From: Bradyrhizobium sp. LLZ17
GTDB lineage: Bacteria; Pseudomonadota; Alphaproteobacteria; Rhizobiales; Xanthobacteraceae
Length of the DNA: 64,000 bases
Direction: 5' to 3'
Assembly: GCF_041200145.1 (NCBI RefSeq)
Contig: NZ_CP165734.1
Span: 6,801,001 to 6,865,000, forward strand
Made by a program: the position numbers and the translations under genes
Notes under the pieces: model-generated
What the model saw: the letters and a program-made list of their open reading frames with translations, nothing else
The model's database searches: none
What the model was told of the DNA's origin: nothing
Part shown: piece after piece, positions 41,869-52,206 of the stretch
Layout of the letters: every line of letters starts with the position of its first letter
How positions within the stretch are numbered: the first letter of the stretch is position 1

Positions 41869-42765
41869 TCACTTTGATGCGACGTTGGTCCCTTCCGCCG
41901 GCAGGCTCGCCAGCAGCGCCTGCAAGGTCGACAGCGTCGAGTGATCGGCGACACCGTCGAGTCGCGCCGGGCGGAAATGGCGCTGGAAGGCGGTGACGAC
42001 TTCCATCGTCGATGCGTCGTATTTGCCGGTCAGCGGCACGCCATAGCCATATCGGGCGAGTGCCTGCTGCAGGCTCAGCACCTCGTCGCTGATGGTGCCG
42101 AGCATCAGGCTCTCGCCGCGCACCACGGGTGCGGGCGTGACCCAATGACCGACGCCGGAATTGGCCAGCGAATGCCACGGAAATTTTTCGCCGGGGTCCT
42201 TCTTGCGCGCGGGCGCCACGTCGGAATGACCGAGCACCCGCTGCGCCGACACTTTTCGGCGAAGCATGATGCCGCGGCAAAGCGCGATCACGGCCGCGAT
42301 CTGGCGCAGCGGGTACTCGGGATAGCCCCAATCGTGGCCGCGATTGACGATCTCTATCCCGATCGAGCAGGAGTTGATGTCGTCCTCGCCGGCCCAGGAC
42401 GAGACGCCGGCATGCCAGGCGCGCCTGGCTTCCGGTACGCATTGCACGATGCGGCCGTCCTCGAGCACGACGTAATGCGCCGACACTTCGGTCCCTGCCG
42501 TGCACAGACGCGCCAGCGCGCCCTCGACATCGGGCATGCCGGTGTAGTGCAGCACGATCATGTCGGGCTGCCGTCCCTTGTTGCGCTCGCCGTGATTGGG
42601 CGAGGGGATGATGTCGGAGACGATCGAGGAATCCGGCTCGAACGTCCGCATGTTCGCCGCGGCCTTGGGAACCGGGAGAACGCGCTGACGCTTCGAGTCA
42701 GTTCCAGACGGCGTGGACGGACCGGACGGCATAAACAGCTCAAGTCGGACAGGGGAGTGGGCCAA
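41869..42765 (-). CDS. N-acetylmuramoyl-L-alanine amidase, AmiD-like
   Basis: A 298-residue enzyme with an Amidase_2 domain (about residues 55-205) and a C-terminal peptidoglycan-binding domain (about 225-285, SLQQALARYGYGVPLTGKYDASTMEVVTAFQRHFR). Zinc ligands are in IVLHYTGM and GHSDVAPARKKDPG; ISIGIEIVNRG-like residues and AWHAGVSSW line the site. It releases peptides from cell-wall fragments. No clear signal peptide is visible at either possible start (42765 or 42732), so it may act in the cytoplasm during recycling. It lies divergent from the dcw cluster. Confidence 0.88.
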   Translation of the reverse strand: MAHSPVRLELFMPSGPSTPSGTDSKRQRVLPVPKAAANMRTFEPDSSIVSDIIPSPNHGERNKGRQPDMIVLHYTGMPDVEGALARLCTAGTEVSAHYVVLEDGRIVQCVPEARRAWHAGVSSWAGEDDINSCSIGIEIVNRGHDWGYPEYPLRQIAAVIALCRGIMLRRKVSAQRVLGHSDVAPARKKDPGEKFPWHSLANSGVGHWVTPAPVVRGESLMLGTISDEVLSLQQALARYGYGVPLTGKYDASTMEVVTAFQRHFRPARLDGVADHSTLSTLQALLASLPAEGTNVASK

Positions 42766-43055
42766 GCCCTTCTCTTTACTATTCCTTTACCGTCCGCTTC
42801 GCGCAATCGCGCGGTGCGGTTAACGGGTGCATTTTGGGCTTAGTGTGTGGATGACGCATCACCGTCCCTTCACCTTTTCGACTTGTAACCGAGCGATCAA
42901 CGCTTTCTTAACGCTAAGGGCCGTTACTAAGAGGTGAAGAGCCGACCCGCGTCCGGAGGCGGCCAAAGCGTTCTTGGCTCGAAATTCCATGGCTGCCCGA
43001 CAAATTCCACTGGGAACACCGGGCGTGCCACCTGGGACGACCGGGCTCGGCAAGC
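42766..43055. promoter_or_regulatory. Upstream region of the dcw cluster
   Basis: Between the divergent amidase and the first dcw frame. It contains an AT-richer segment at 42840-42950 with TTAACGGGTGC, CTTGTAACC and CTTAACGC, the likely promoters. No mraZ gene, usually first in this cluster, can be found here. Confidence 0.5.
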
Positions 43056-43166
43056 ATGCTGGACAGAGGTTGGGTCGTGGAACCGCCGCGACGCGGAATC
43101 ATTCGAGGCGTGATGGGCTTTCTCGCCCCCGATATCATCCGGTCGTTCGGCAGGCACGGCGCATGA
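43056..43166 (+). CDS. 36-residue upstream ORF coupled to rsmH
   Basis: ATG 43056 opens a frame ([18 protein letters not shown], then a hydrophobic GFLAPDII part) that ends at TGA 43166, overlapping the rsmH start as ATGA. The overlap would allow translational coupling. Composition is unremarkable, the ribosome site (CTCGGCAAGC) is weak, and the competing frame is an open extension of rsmH, so evidence is modest. Confidence 0.35.
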   Translation: MLDRGWVVEPPRRGIIRGVMGFLAPDIIRSFGRHGA

Positions 43167-44152
43167 GTTCCGTGCCCCACATTCCCGTGCTTGGCCGCGA
43201 GGCGATCGATCATCTCGCGCCGCGCGAGGGCGGCATCTATGTTGATGCGACGTTCGGCGCCGGTGGTTATAGCCGAGCGATACTCGACGTGCCGGGAACC
43301 CGCCTGATCGCGATCGATCGCGATCGCACGGCGATCGCCGGTGGCGCCGAGCTGGTCGAGCGTTCCGCCGGCCGGCTGACGCTGGTCGAGGACCGTTTCT
43401 CGAATCTCGCCGAGGTCTGCGCGACCCAAGGCATCGACGCCGTCGATGGCGTGGTGATGGACGTCGGCGTCTCCTCGATGCAGCTCGACCAGGCCGGCCG
43501 CGGCTTCTCGTTCCGCCTCGACGGGCCGCTCGACATGCGGATGGGGCAGGCGGGGCCGACCGCGGCTGACATCGTCGCCCGCGCCTCGGAAAGCGATCTC
43601 GCCGACATCATCTATCTCTTCGGCGAGGAGCGGCATTCGCGACGCGTGGCCCGCGCCATTGTGGCGGACCGGCAGGAGACTCCCTTCACGACGACGCGGT
43701 CCCTCGCCGATCTCGTCGGCAGGGTGGTTCGCTCCAAGCCGGGGGACATTCATCCGGCGACCCGGACGTTCCAGGCCCTGCGCATCTTCGTCAATGAAGA
43801 GCTCGAGGAGCTTCAGACCGCGCTTGCGGCGGCCGAGCGCGTGCTCAGGCCGGGCGGCCGTCTCGTGGTCGTCTCGTTTCATTCGCTGGAAGACCGCATC
43901 GTCAAGAATTTCCTTAGCCTGCGCTCAAAGACCGGCGGCGGCTCGCGGCATCTGCCGGAAATGGCGCAGGCGGCGCCGAGCTTCGAGCTGTTGACGCGGC
44001 GGCCGGTCGTCGCCGGCGAGGAGGAAATCGCGCACAATCCGCGCGCCCGTTCCGCAAAGCTGCGCGCCGCCGAACGCACCTCGGCGCCGGCGCATGAGGA
44101 CAGCGAGCCGTCCTCCTGGCCAAAACTCTCCGACGTCATGAGGGGTGGCTAG
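43163..44152 (+). CDS. rsmH: 16S rRNA (cytosine1402-N4)-methyltransferase
   Basis: A 329-residue SAM-dependent enzyme (MraW) that methylates C1402 in the ribosomal P site. Motifs are [13 protein letters not shown] at the N-terminus, the SAM site [39 protein letters not shown], and the C-terminal [15 protein letters not shown] and [15 protein letters not shown] 43163 fits the family start; the frame is open for 63 further codons upstream, but without similarity. It is the first conserved gene of the dcw cluster; ftsL follows after 3 bp. Confidence 0.95.
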   Translation: MSSVPHIPVLGREAIDHLAPREGGIYVDATFGAGGYSRAILDVPGTRLIAIDRDRTAIAGGAELVERSAGRLTLVEDRFSNLAEVCATQGIDAVDGVVMDVGVSSMQLDQAGRGFSFRLDGPLDMRMGQAGPTAADIVARASESDLADIIYLFGEERHSRRVARAIVADRQETPFTTTRSLADLVGRVVRSKPGDIHPATRTFQALRIFVNEELEELQTALAAAERVLRPGGRLVVVSFHSLEDRIVKNFLSLRSKTGGGSRHLPEMAQAAPSFELLTRRPVVAGEEEIAHNPRARSAKLRAAERTSAPAHEDSEPSSWPKLSDVMRGG

Positions 44153-44155
44153 CGC

Positions 44156-44548
44156 ATGCGCATCATCCACCTCCTCGTCATCGGCGCGCTGATCTTCGCG
44201 GCGGCCTATGTCTACCGGATCAAGATGGACTCCACCGCCCGCACCGAGAAGGTGCTGCGGCTGCATGCGGAAATCCGCGAGCAGCGCGACGCAATCGCGT
44301 CGCTGCGTTCCGACTGGGCCAAGCTCGACGCGCCGTTACGCTTGCAAGGCCTCGCCGAGCGGCATCTGCCGCTCAAGCCGATCAACGCCACGCAATATGA
44401 CTCATTGAAGAACCTGCCCGAGCGGCCGCCGCGCTTGTTCAGGCCGGGCGAGCCCGATCCGATCGGGTCCATGATCAGCACCATCGAAGCCGCGAGCGAT
44501 CCGGATACGGTGACGGGCTCCGTGCCTCATCCCGAGGACAAGCAATGA
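44156..44548 (+). CDS. ftsL: Cell division protein FtsL
   Basis: A 130-residue bitopic protein: one N-terminal membrane helix (about residues 3-20) with a tiny cytoplasmic end, then a periplasmic coiled coil (about 25-65, KVLRLHAEIREQRDAIASLRSDW) and a Pro-rich tail. This is the FtsL pattern; it binds FtsB and FtsQ and activates FtsWI. Sequence conservation in FtsL is always low, so the call leans on topology and position between rsmH and ftsI. Its stop overlaps the ftsI ATG by 4 nt. Confidence 0.88.
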   Translation: MRIIHLLVIGALIFAAAYVYRIKMDSTARTEKVLRLHAEIREQRDAIASLRSDWAKLDAPLRLQGLAERHLPLKPINATQYDSLKNLPERPPRLFRPGEPDPIGSMISTIEAASDPDTVTGSVPHPEDKQ

Positions 44549-46287
44549 GTCCCGCGACCCCTGCGAAACCCGTTGAACCCTGGCGGCAGCGATTGATCCG
44601 CAGCCTGCTCTACGGGCGCAATGTCGATCGCGCCGCGAAGGCGCGGGCACGCGTCGGGCTCGCAATACTCGCCTTTGCGGTGGTCTACCTCCTGATCGGC
44701 AGCCGGCTCGTGATGTTCGCGATCGGCGCCGACGCCCACAGTGCGCGGCGCGCTGCGGCGCAGGAGGTGGTTGCGACCGCGCGGCCCGACATCGTCGACC
44801 GCAACGGCGCGATCCTCGCGACCGACGTCAAGGCGTCGAGCCTGTTCGGCGAGCCGCGCCGTATCATCGACAAGGACGAGGCGATCGAGCTTCTGACCGC
44901 GACCGTGCCCGACCTCGACGAGGCCGAGGTGCGCGAGCGCCTGTCGTCGCGCAAGGGTTTCGTCTGGCTGAAGCGCGAGATCACGGCGAAGCAGCAGCAG
45001 GACATCCACAAGCTCGGCATTCCCGGCATCGGCTTCCTGCGCGAGAACAAGCGCGTCTATCCGAGCGGCAACGAGGTCGCCCACCTCATCGGTCTGGTCA
45101 ACATCGACAACCAGGGCATCGCCGGCATGGAGAAGTGGCTCGACAATCAAGGGCTCGCCGATCTCCACCGCGCGGGCTTCGCCACCGACCGCCTGCAAAA
45201 GCCGATCGAGCTGTCGGTCGATCTGCGCGTCGAGCACGCGCTGCGCGACGAGCTGTTGAAGGCCAAGGCGAAGTTCCACTCCAAGGCCGCGTCCGGCCTT
45301 GTCACCAACGTCAACACCGGCGAGATCGTGGCGATGGTGTCGGTGCCGGATTTCGACCCGAACAATCCGAAAGAAGCCCACGATCCCGATCGCATCAACC
45401 GCCTGACCACGGGCGTCTACGAGATGGGTTCGACCTTCAAGGCCTTCACGCTGGCGATGGCGCTCGATACCGGCAAGTACGGTCTCGACTCGATGTGGGA
45501 CGCACGAGGGGCGCTGCACTACGGCAAATTCGCTATCCATGACGATGAGCCCAAGGGCCGCTTCCTCTCCATGAAGGAGGTTTTCACCTTCTCCTCCAAC
45601 GTCGGTGCGGCGCGGATTGCCCTTGCGCAGGGCGTCGAAGCGCACAAGGCATTTCTGCGCAAGATGGGGCAGCTCGATCGGCTGCGCACCGAACTGCCGG
45701 AGAGTGCCTCGCCGATCCTGCCGCGGCGCTGGAGTGAGCTGAACACCATCACCATCGCGTTCGGCCACGGCATGGCGGTTGCGCCGTTGCAGGCGGTGAT
45801 GGGCGTCAGCGCGCTTGCGAACGGCGGTCTTCTGATTCCGCCGACCTTCCTCAAACGCTCGGAGGAGGAAGCACGGGCCATCGCCAAGCGCGTGATCAAG
45901 CCTGAGACCTCGGAAAAGATGCGCTTCCTGATGCGGCTCAACGCCGAAATCGGCACCGCGCGCAAGGCCGACGTGAAGGGTTACTACATCGGTGGCAAGA
46001 CGGGGACCGCAGAGAAGGTCGTCAATGGCCGTTATGCCAAGAAGCGCGTGCTGACCGCCTTCACCGCGATCCTTCCGGCGGACAAGCCGCGTTATCAGCT
46101 CCTGATCATGCTCGACGAGCCGCAGCCGCTGAAGGAGACCTACGGCTTCATCACCTCGGGCTGGAACGCCGTGCCCACGGCCGGCAATGTCATTGCCCGC
46201 ATTGGACCGCTTTTGGGCATCGAACCCCGCTTCGACCTGCCGCCGTCCGACCGCCTTATTCTTGCGGCATCGAGAACAACTCAGTAA
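44545..46287 (+). CDS. ftsI: Septal peptidoglycan transpeptidase PBP3 (FtsI)
   Basis: A 580-residue class B penicillin-binding protein. A membrane anchor lies at about residues 37-58, then a PBP dimer domain ([22 protein letters not shown]), then the transpeptidase with the three active-site motifs S296-T-F-K299, S350-S-N352 and K485-T-G487. It crosslinks septal peptidoglycan in the periplasm together with FtsW. ATGA overlap with ftsL. Length and motif spacing are normal. Confidence 0.96.
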   Translation: MSPATPAKPVEPWRQRLIRSLLYGRNVDRAAKARARVGLAILAFAVVYLLIGSRLVMFAIGADAHSARRAAAQEVVATARPDIVDRNGAILATDVKASSLFGEPRRIIDKDEAIELLTATVPDLDEAEVRERLSSRKGFVWLKREITAKQQQDIHKLGIPGIGFLRENKRVYPSGNEVAHLIGLVNIDNQGIAGMEKWLDNQGLADLHRAGFATDRLQKPIELSVDLRVEHALRDELLKAKAKFHSKAASGLVTNVNTGEIVAMVSVPDFDPNNPKEAHDPDRINRLTTGVYEMGSTFKAFTLAMALDTGKYGLDSMWDARGALHYGKFAIHDDEPKGRFLSMKEVFTFSSNVGAARIALAQGVEAHKAFLRKMGQLDRLRTELPESASPILPRRWSELNTITIAFGHGMAVAPLQAVMGVSALANGGLLIPPTFLKRSEEEARAIAKRVIKPETSEKMRFLMRLNAEIGTARKADVKGYYIGGKTGTAEKVVNGRYAKKRVLTAFTAILPADKPRYQLLIMLDEPQPLKETYGFITSGWNAVPTAGNVIARIGPLLGIEPRFDLPPSDRLILAASRTTQ

Positions 46288-46368
46288 TCAACGGGGAAGC
46301 CATTGCCGCCGTTGAGTCGGGGTTTCCCGAAGATTGGGCCTCCACCACGGCGTCTCGACTGGAAGACC

Positions 46369-47841
46369 ATGAAGCTGCGCGACCTCTTAGGTCAGGATGT
46401 CCTGGGCAATGATGCCGCAATCGAGCCCGCCGTTGCGGCGGTCGACGTGACGGGGCTTGCCCTCGACAGCCGTGCGGTCAAGCCGGGGGATTTGTTCTTT
46501 GCGCTCGCGGGCAGCAAGACCGACGGTGCACGCTTCGTCGATGCTGCCATCGCCGCAGGTGCGGCGGCGGTCGTCGGCGATCATGCGCCAGCCGGTTGCA
46601 AGGTGCCCTTCATCACCATTGCCAATCCGCGCCGCGCGCTGGCGCTGGCCGCGGCCAAATTCTTCCCCGCCCAACCTGCGACGATAGCCGCGGTCACCGG
46701 CACCAGCGGCAAAACGTCGGTCGCCGCGTTCACGCGCCAGATCTGGGAGCGGCTCGGGCATGCCTCGGCCAGCATCGGCACCATCGGCCTGGTCTCGCCG
46801 AAGCGGACGGTCTATGGCTCGCTGACGACGCCGGATCCGATCGCGCTGCATCGGCAGCTCGACCAGATCGCCCACGACGGCGTCACGCATCTTGCGTTCG
46901 AGGCGTCCTCGCACGGGCTCGATCAATATCGCCTCGACGGCGTGCGCGTCTCGGCCGGCGGCTTCACCAATCTCTCGCGCGACCACATGGATTACCATCC
47001 GACCGTCGCGCACTATCTTGCAGCGAAACTGCGGCTGTTCCGGGAGCTGGTCGCGCCGGGCGGCGCGGCCGTGATCTCGGCCGATCATGATTGCTCGGCC
47101 GAAGCGATCGATGCGGCGAAGGCCCGCGGCCTGCGTGTGATGGCGGTCGGCCGCAACGGCGATGGCGCCGGCGAGGGCATCCGCCTCACCGAAGCCGAGG
47201 TCGATGGTTTTTCGCAAAAGCTTGCACTGGAGCATCGCGGCAAACGTCATGCGATCCGGCTGCCGCTGGTCGGCGAATTCCAGATCGAGAACGCGCTGGT
47301 GTCGGCCGGGCTTGCCATCGGCACCGGCAGCGATGCGGCCATTGTGTTCGCGAGCCTCGAACATCTCGAAGGCGCCAAGGGGCGCCTGGAGCGTGTCGGC
47401 GAGCGCAACGGCGCGCCGATCTTCGTCGACTACGCGCACAAGCCCGATGCGCTGGCCAAGGCATTGCAGGCGTTGCGGCCTTACGCCAAGCGCAGGCTGG
47501 TCGTCGTGTTCGGCGCCGGCGGAGATCGTGATGCCGGCAAGCGGCCGATCATGGGCGAGATCGCGGCGGACAATGCCGATCGTGTCATCGTCACCGACGA
47601 CAATCCGCGCAGCGAGAAGCCGGAAGCCATTCGCGCCGCCATTCTCGCGACCGCCAAGGGCGCCCGAGAGATCGGCGACCGTGCCGCCGCGATCCGCACG
47701 GCGATCGAGGAACTGGAAGACGGCGATGCACTGCTTGTCGCCGGCAAGGGCCACGAGACCGGGCAGATCGTCGGCGGCGAGGTGCTGCCCTTCAGTGATC
47801 ACGAGGCGGTCGCCGCCGCATTAGCGTCGAGGGTCGCATGA
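46369..47841 (+). CDS. murE: UDP-MurNAc-L-Ala-D-Glu:meso-DAP ligase
   Basis: A 490-residue cytoplasmic ATP-dependent ligase that adds meso-diaminopimelate to the peptidoglycan precursor. The ATP loop is GTSGKT at residues 111-116, the middle domain has STTPDP-like LTTPDPIALHRQL, and the C-terminal DNPRSEKP motif marks meso-DAP specificity over lysine. GGAAGACC precedes ATG 46369; the frame is open from 46303, but the extra 22 residues do not match. ATGA overlap with murF. Confidence 0.96.
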   Translation: MKLRDLLGQDVLGNDAAIEPAVAAVDVTGLALDSRAVKPGDLFFALAGSKTDGARFVDAAIAAGAAAVVGDHAPAGCKVPFITIANPRRALALAAAKFFPAQPATIAAVTGTSGKTSVAAFTRQIWERLGHASASIGTIGLVSPKRTVYGSLTTPDPIALHRQLDQIAHDGVTHLAFEASSHGLDQYRLDGVRVSAGGFTNLSRDHMDYHPTVAHYLAAKLRLFRELVAPGGAAVISADHDCSAEAIDAAKARGLRVMAVGRNGDGAGEGIRLTEAEVDGFSQKLALEHRGKRHAIRLPLVGEFQIENALVSAGLAIGTGSDAAIVFASLEHLEGAKGRLERVGERNGAPIFVDYAHKPDALAKALQALRPYAKRRLVVVFGAGGDRDAGKRPIMGEIAADNADRVIVTDDNPRSEKPEAIRAAILATAKGAREIGDRAAAIRTAIEELEDGDALLVAGKGHETGQIVGGEVLPFSDHEAVAAALASRVA

Positions 47842-49217
47842 ACGCGCCGATATGGACCGTGGCCGAAGTCGCACGCGCGCTGGGCGCTGCGGGTTCGTTT
47901 CCGGTCACGCCGATCGACTTCGTCACCCAGGACAGCCGGCTGGTGAAGCCGGGCAGTCTGTTCGTCGCACTGAGCGGCACCCCGAGCGGCGGCTTCATCT
48001 CCGCCTTCGCCAGCGCGCGAGACGGCTGGGAGTTCGCGGACAAGGCGGAAGCCTCCGGCGCGGTGGCAATGATCGTGCCGCACGAGATCGCGGGCATCCG
48101 CATTCCCCAGATCGTCGTCAAGGATACGCTGATCGATGGCTTGTGGGGTCTCGCGCGCGCTGCACGCGCGCGCTTCAACGGACCTGTGATCGGCCTCACC
48201 GGCAGCGCCGGCAAGACCAGCACCAAGGAATTCCTCGCTGCCTATCCCGGCGCCTATGCGAGCCCGTCGAGCTTCAACAATTTCTGGGGCGTGCCGCTGA
48301 CGCTGTGCAATGCCAGGCCCGATGCCAGTCTCTGGGTTGTCGAAATGGGCATGAACCAGCGAGGCGAGATCGCGCGGCTCAGCGACTTGACGCGGCCGAC
48401 GGTCGCGCTGGTGGTCAACGTCCAGCCCGTGCATCTGGAAAAGCTCGGTTCGCTCGACGCGATCCGCCGCGAGAAGGTGTCGATTGCGCTCGGTCTGCGG
48501 TCGGATGGTGTGCTGGTACTGCCGGCCGGGATCAAGGCACCCGACTGGAAGGGCAAGGTGGTCCGTTTCGGCGAGAGCGCCGAAGTGCACGAGATCACGC
48601 ACGCGCCGCACGGCGAGAGCTGGCAGGTGGTCGCCGCGATCGGCAAGACGGAAATCGCGTTCAGCCTGACCCCGGGGGCGCCGCACCGGGTGCAGAATGC
48701 GCTGGCTGCGCTCGCCTCGATCTATGCCGCGAAGCTCGATGCGGCGACGCTCGCGATCAAGTTCGATCGGGTCGGCATCATGACCGGCCGAGGAGTCGAG
48801 CAGGCGGTCGGCGGCGTCACCGTGATCGACGACAGCTTCAACGGCAATCCGGCCAGCGTGGCTGCTGCGCTGCAAAGCCTCCAGGCGCGACACATGAGCG
48901 GTGGCCGCCGCATTGCGGTGCTCGGCGACATGCTCGAGCTGGGCGACGACGCGCCCGGCTATCACACCGGCATGGCCGCGCATCTTGCCGGTATCGACGG
49001 CGTCTATTGCGTCGGTCCCCTGATGCGCCACCTCTACGACGTGCTTCCCGCCGGCAAAGGCCTCGGCTGGCACGACGATCCCGCCACGCTGAAGCCGAAC
49101 GATGTTGCGTCGCTCCTGAAGGCAGGCGATGTCGTGGTTGTCAAGGGCAGCAAGAAGATGTTCTGGGTCAACAAGTTTGTGCCTGCCCTAGTGGCCGCCT
49201 TGCAGGCAAAGGCGTAA
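47838..49217 (+). CDS. murF: UDP-MurNAc-tripeptide:D-Ala-D-Ala ligase
   Basis: A 459-residue Mur ligase that adds D-Ala-D-Ala to complete the pentapeptide in the cytoplasm. The N-terminal domain has DFVTQDSRLVKPGSLFVAL, the ATP loop is GLTGSAGKTSTKEF, followed by SFNNFWGVPLTLCN, and the C-terminal part shows IDDSFNGNPASVAAAL and VLGDMLELG. It overlaps murE by 4 nt. A 174-bp gap with a hairpin follows before mraY. Confidence 0.96.
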   Translation: MNAPIWTVAEVARALGAAGSFPVTPIDFVTQDSRLVKPGSLFVALSGTPSGGFISAFASARDGWEFADKAEASGAVAMIVPHEIAGIRIPQIVVKDTLIDGLWGLARAARARFNGPVIGLTGSAGKTSTKEFLAAYPGAYASPSSFNNFWGVPLTLCNARPDASLWVVEMGMNQRGEIARLSDLTRPTVALVVNVQPVHLEKLGSLDAIRREKVSIALGLRSDGVLVLPAGIKAPDWKGKVVRFGESAEVHEITHAPHGESWQVVAAIGKTEIAFSLTPGAPHRVQNALAALASIYAAKLDAATLAIKFDRVGIMTGRGVEQAVGGVTVIDDSFNGNPASVAAALQSLQARHMSGGRRIAVLGDMLELGDDAPGYHTGMAAHLAGIDGVYCVGPLMRHLYDVLPAGKGLGWHDDPATLKPNDVASLLKAGDVVVVKGSKKMFWVNKFVPALVAALQAKA

Positions 49218-49259
49218 ACTGCTTGGAAGCGCTGTTCCCATTCCCAGCTTGTTGCGGAG

Positions 49260-49301
49260 CGACGCTAGCAGGTTTCTTGTGGTGAAGTTTGCTAGAGGTC
49301 G
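49260..49301 (+). promoter_or_regulatory. Extended hairpin in the murF-mraY gap
   Basis: CGAC-G-CTAGCA (49260-49270) pairs with TGCTAG-A-GGTCG (49290-49301) and the stem can continue inward through GGTTTC and GAAGTT. No T tract follows, so it is not a plain terminator. It sits 90 bp before mraY. Confidence 0.4.
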
Positions 49302-49391
49302 CCCGCCCCATGATGAAGACCAGCCAATGCGCGCGAGGCGAGTCTGCGTCTGAAGAAGCCCGCGTGCGAAAGGCGCCATAGGATCGTCTGA

Positions 49392-50495
49392 ATGTTTTAC
49401 TGGCTGATCGAACTCTCCAACACATTTCCGGGCTTTGGTGCGATTTGCACCGTCTTGAACGTCTTCCGCTACATCACATTCCGCACCGGCGGCGCCGTCG
49501 TCACCGGCGCGCTGTTCGTGTTCCTGTTCGGGCCCTGGATCATCGATCATCTGCGCATCCGCCAGGGCAAGGGCCAGCCGATCCGGGCCGACGGCCCGCA
49601 ATCGCATCTCAGCAAGAAAGGCACGCCCACCATGGGTGGGCTGATGATCCTGTCCGGCCTCACGGTCGGCACGGTGCTATGGGCCAATCCGCTCAACCCG
49701 TATGTCTGGATCGTGCTCGCGGTGACGCTCGGCTTCGGCTTCGTCGGCTTCTATGACGATTACCTCAAGGTGACGAAACAGACCACGACCGGGTTCGGCG
49801 GCAAGCTTCGCCTGCTGATCGAGGGGGTGATCGCGCTGGTCGCCTGCTACGCGTTGGTGCGGCTGAACCGCGATCCCGCCTCGACTGCGCTGACGATTCC
49901 CTTCTTTAAGGACACGGTCCTGCATTTCGGCTGGTTCTTCGTCGTCTTCGGCGCCTTCGTCATCGTCGGCGCCGGCAACGCGGTGAACCTCACCGACGGC
50001 CTCGACGGCTTGGCAATCGTCCCCGTGATGATCGCGACCGCGAGCTTTGCCATGATCGCCTATCTTGCCGGCAACGCGGTGTTCGCCGATTACCTCCAGA
50101 TCAAATATGTCGCGGGCACCGGCGAACTCGCGGTGCTCTGCGGCGCGCTATTGGGAGCGGGCCTCGGTTTCCTCTGGTTCAACGCGCCGCCGGCCTCGAT
50201 CTTCATGGGCGACACCGGCTCGCTTGCGCTCGGCGGCATGCTGGGTGCGATTGCGGTCGCGGTGAAGCACGAGATCGTGCTCGCGGTGATCGGCGGATTG
50301 TTCGTGTTGGAGGCGGTCTCGGTCATCGTGCAGGTGGTGTCGTTCAAGCTCACGGGAAAGCGCATCTTCCGCATGGCGCCGATCCACCACCATTTCGAGC
50401 AACTCGGCTGGACCGAGCCGCAGATCGTGATCCGGTTCTGGATCATCTCGGTCATGCTGGCGCTCGCCGGGCTGTCGACGTTGAAGCTGCGGTGA
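49392..50495 (+). CDS. mraY: Phospho-MurNAc-pentapeptide transferase
   Basis: A 367-residue inner-membrane enzyme with about ten helices that makes lipid I from UDP-MurNAc-pentapeptide and undecaprenyl phosphate. Signature motifs are [25 protein letters not shown] with the catalytic Asp pair, [22 protein letters not shown] and [11 protein letters not shown]. The start MFYWLIELS at 49392 follows the family pattern. A family C repeat separates it from murD. Confidence 0.97.
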   Translation: MFYWLIELSNTFPGFGAICTVLNVFRYITFRTGGAVVTGALFVFLFGPWIIDHLRIRQGKGQPIRADGPQSHLSKKGTPTMGGLMILSGLTVGTVLWANPLNPYVWIVLAVTLGFGFVGFYDDYLKVTKQTTTGFGGKLRLLIEGVIALVACYALVRLNRDPASTALTIPFFKDTVLHFGWFFVVFGAFVIVGAGNAVNLTDGLDGLAIVPVMIATASFAMIAYLAGNAVFADYLQIKYVAGTGELAVLCGALLGAGLGFLWFNAPPASIFMGDTGSLALGGMLGAIAVAVKHEIVLAVIGGLFVLEAVSVIVQVVSFKLTGKRIFRMAPIHHHFEQLGWTEPQIVIRFWIISVMLALAGLSTLKLR

Positions 50496-50520
50496 TGATG
50501 GTCTCGGTGAATCAAACTTG

Positions 50521-50622
50521 CCGTCTTTCCGGGGCGACGCGTCAGCGTCGAACCCGGATCTCGAGATTCTCTGGTGCGCAATTGCGCACCATAGTTCTCG
50601 CTTCGCGAGCCCCGGAATGACA
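50521..50622. repeat. Palindromic element, family C, copy 3
   Basis: Opens CCGTCTTTCCGGGGCGACGC and closes GAGCCCCGGAATGACAG. Inner GCGTCAGCGTCGAACCCGG and CTTCGCGAG hairpins match copy 2. It fills the mraY-murD junction. Confidence 0.82.
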
Positions 50623-50633
50623 GAGCCGCCATC

Positions 50634-52033
50634 ATGATCCCCGTCACCTCCTTTGCCGGCAAGACGGTCGCGGTGTTCGGCCTTGGCGGCTCGGGGCTGG
50701 CATCCTGCCATGCACTGAAGGCCGGCGGCGCCGAGGTGATCGCCGGTGACGACAGCGCCGAGAATGTCGCCAGGGCCGCCCAGGCCGGGTTCGTCACTGC
50801 GGATTTGCGCAACGTCTCCTGGGGGAATTTCGCGGCTCTCGTGCTCGCGCCTGGCGTGCCGCTAACTCATCCTGTGCCGCATTGGAGCGTGCTGAAGGCG
50901 CGCGAGGCCGCAATCGAGGTGATCGGCGACATCGAACTGTTCTGCCGCGAGCGGCGGCGGCATGCGCCTGATGCGCCGTTCGTCGCGATCACCGGCACCA
51001 ATGGCAAGTCGACCACGACGGCGCTGATCGCGCACCTGACCAAGGTCGCCGGCTACGACACCCAGATGGGCGGCAACATCGGCACCGCGATCCTGTCGCT
51101 GGAGCGGCCGCGCATGGGCCGCGTCCACGTCATCGAGATGTCGTCCTACCAGATTGACCTCACGCCCTCGCTCGATCCCTCCGTCGGCATTCTGCTCAAT
51201 GTCAGCGAGGACCACATCGATCGCCACGGCACCATCGCGCATTACGCCGCGGTGAAGGAGCGCCTTGTTGCCGGGGTGCAGGCCGCTGGCACCGCGATCG
51301 TCGGCGTCGACGACGGCTTCTGCCGCGATATCGCCGACCGGCTCGACCGCGCGGGCAAGAACGTGGTGCGCATTTCCGTCAAGAACCCGCTGGCGAGCGG
51401 CATTTATGTCGAGCACAGCACGATTATGCGCGCCGCGGGCGGCGCGAAGAGCGAGGTCGCGAAGCTCGGCGGCATCGGTTCGTTGCGCGGCCTGCACAAT
51501 GCGCAGAACGCGGCGTGCGCCGCAGCCGCCGCGCTCGCGATGGGCATCAGCCAGGATGTGCTGCAGGACGGCCTGCGCAGCTTTCCGGGCCTCGCCCACC
51601 GCATGGAACAGGTCGGCCGCCGCGCCAACGTGCTGTTCGTCAACGATTCCAAGGGCACCAACGCGGATGCCACTGCACATGCGCTGTCGTCCTTTGCCGA
51701 CATCTTCTGGATCGCCGGTGGCAAGCCCAAGGCGGGGGGATCACCAGTTTGACCGGCTACTTCCCGCGGATCCGAAAAGCCTACCTGATCGGCGAAGCCG
51801 CGCCGGAATTTTCCGCCACGCTGGGCGCCCAGGTCCCGCACGAGATCAGTCAGACGCTCGATGTCGCGGTCGCGCAGGCCGCGCGCGATGCGGAAGCATC
51901 AGGCTTGACCGAGCCGGTAGTGCTGTTGTCGCCGGCCTGCGCCTCCTTCGACCAGTATCGGAACTTCGAAATCCGCGGCACCAGGTTCCGCGAGCTGGTG
52001 CAGGCGCTGCCGGGTGTGAAGCCGGCGGTGTGA
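50634..52033 (+). CDS. murD: UDP-MurNAc-L-Ala:D-Glu ligase, frameshifted near the 3' end
   Basis: The cytoplasmic ligase that adds D-glutamate. Residues 1-370 read normally: [14 protein letters not shown], the ATP loop [37 protein letters not shown] and [16 protein letters not shown]. At a G6 tract (51734-51739) the frame runs into a stop at 51752 (GGSPV). One more G would give [23 protein letters not shown] and continue the normal C-terminus to TGA 52033, for about 466 residues. MurD is essential, so a base-call error is the simplest reading; a real slippage or recoding site is not excluded. Confidence 0.9.
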
Positions 52034-52058
52034 GACGCGCAGTCTCCTCATGCCCGCA

Positions 52059-52158
52059 GTCATCGCCCGCGAAGGCGGGCGATCCAGTACTCCGTGACAG
52101 CTGTGATTCATCGAGAAGCCGCGGCGTACTGGATGCCCCGCCTTCGCGGGGCATGACG
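52059..52158. repeat. Palindromic element, family B, full copy
   Basis: GTCATCGCCCGCGAAGGCGG opens and CCCGCCTTCGCGGGGCATGA closes the element; the inner GATCCAGTACTC and GTACTGGATG parts match the copy at 31950. It fills the murD-ftsW junction. Confidence 0.82.
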
Positions 52159-52206
52159 AGCATTTGAGGCGGCACTCTCCTTCTATCGCCAAACATCCAC
52201 TGTTCC

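Noticed and set aside
42974..43162. An N-terminal extension of RsmH
   Set aside because: The added 63 residues lack similarity to RsmH, whose family start HIPVL lies just after ATG 43163.
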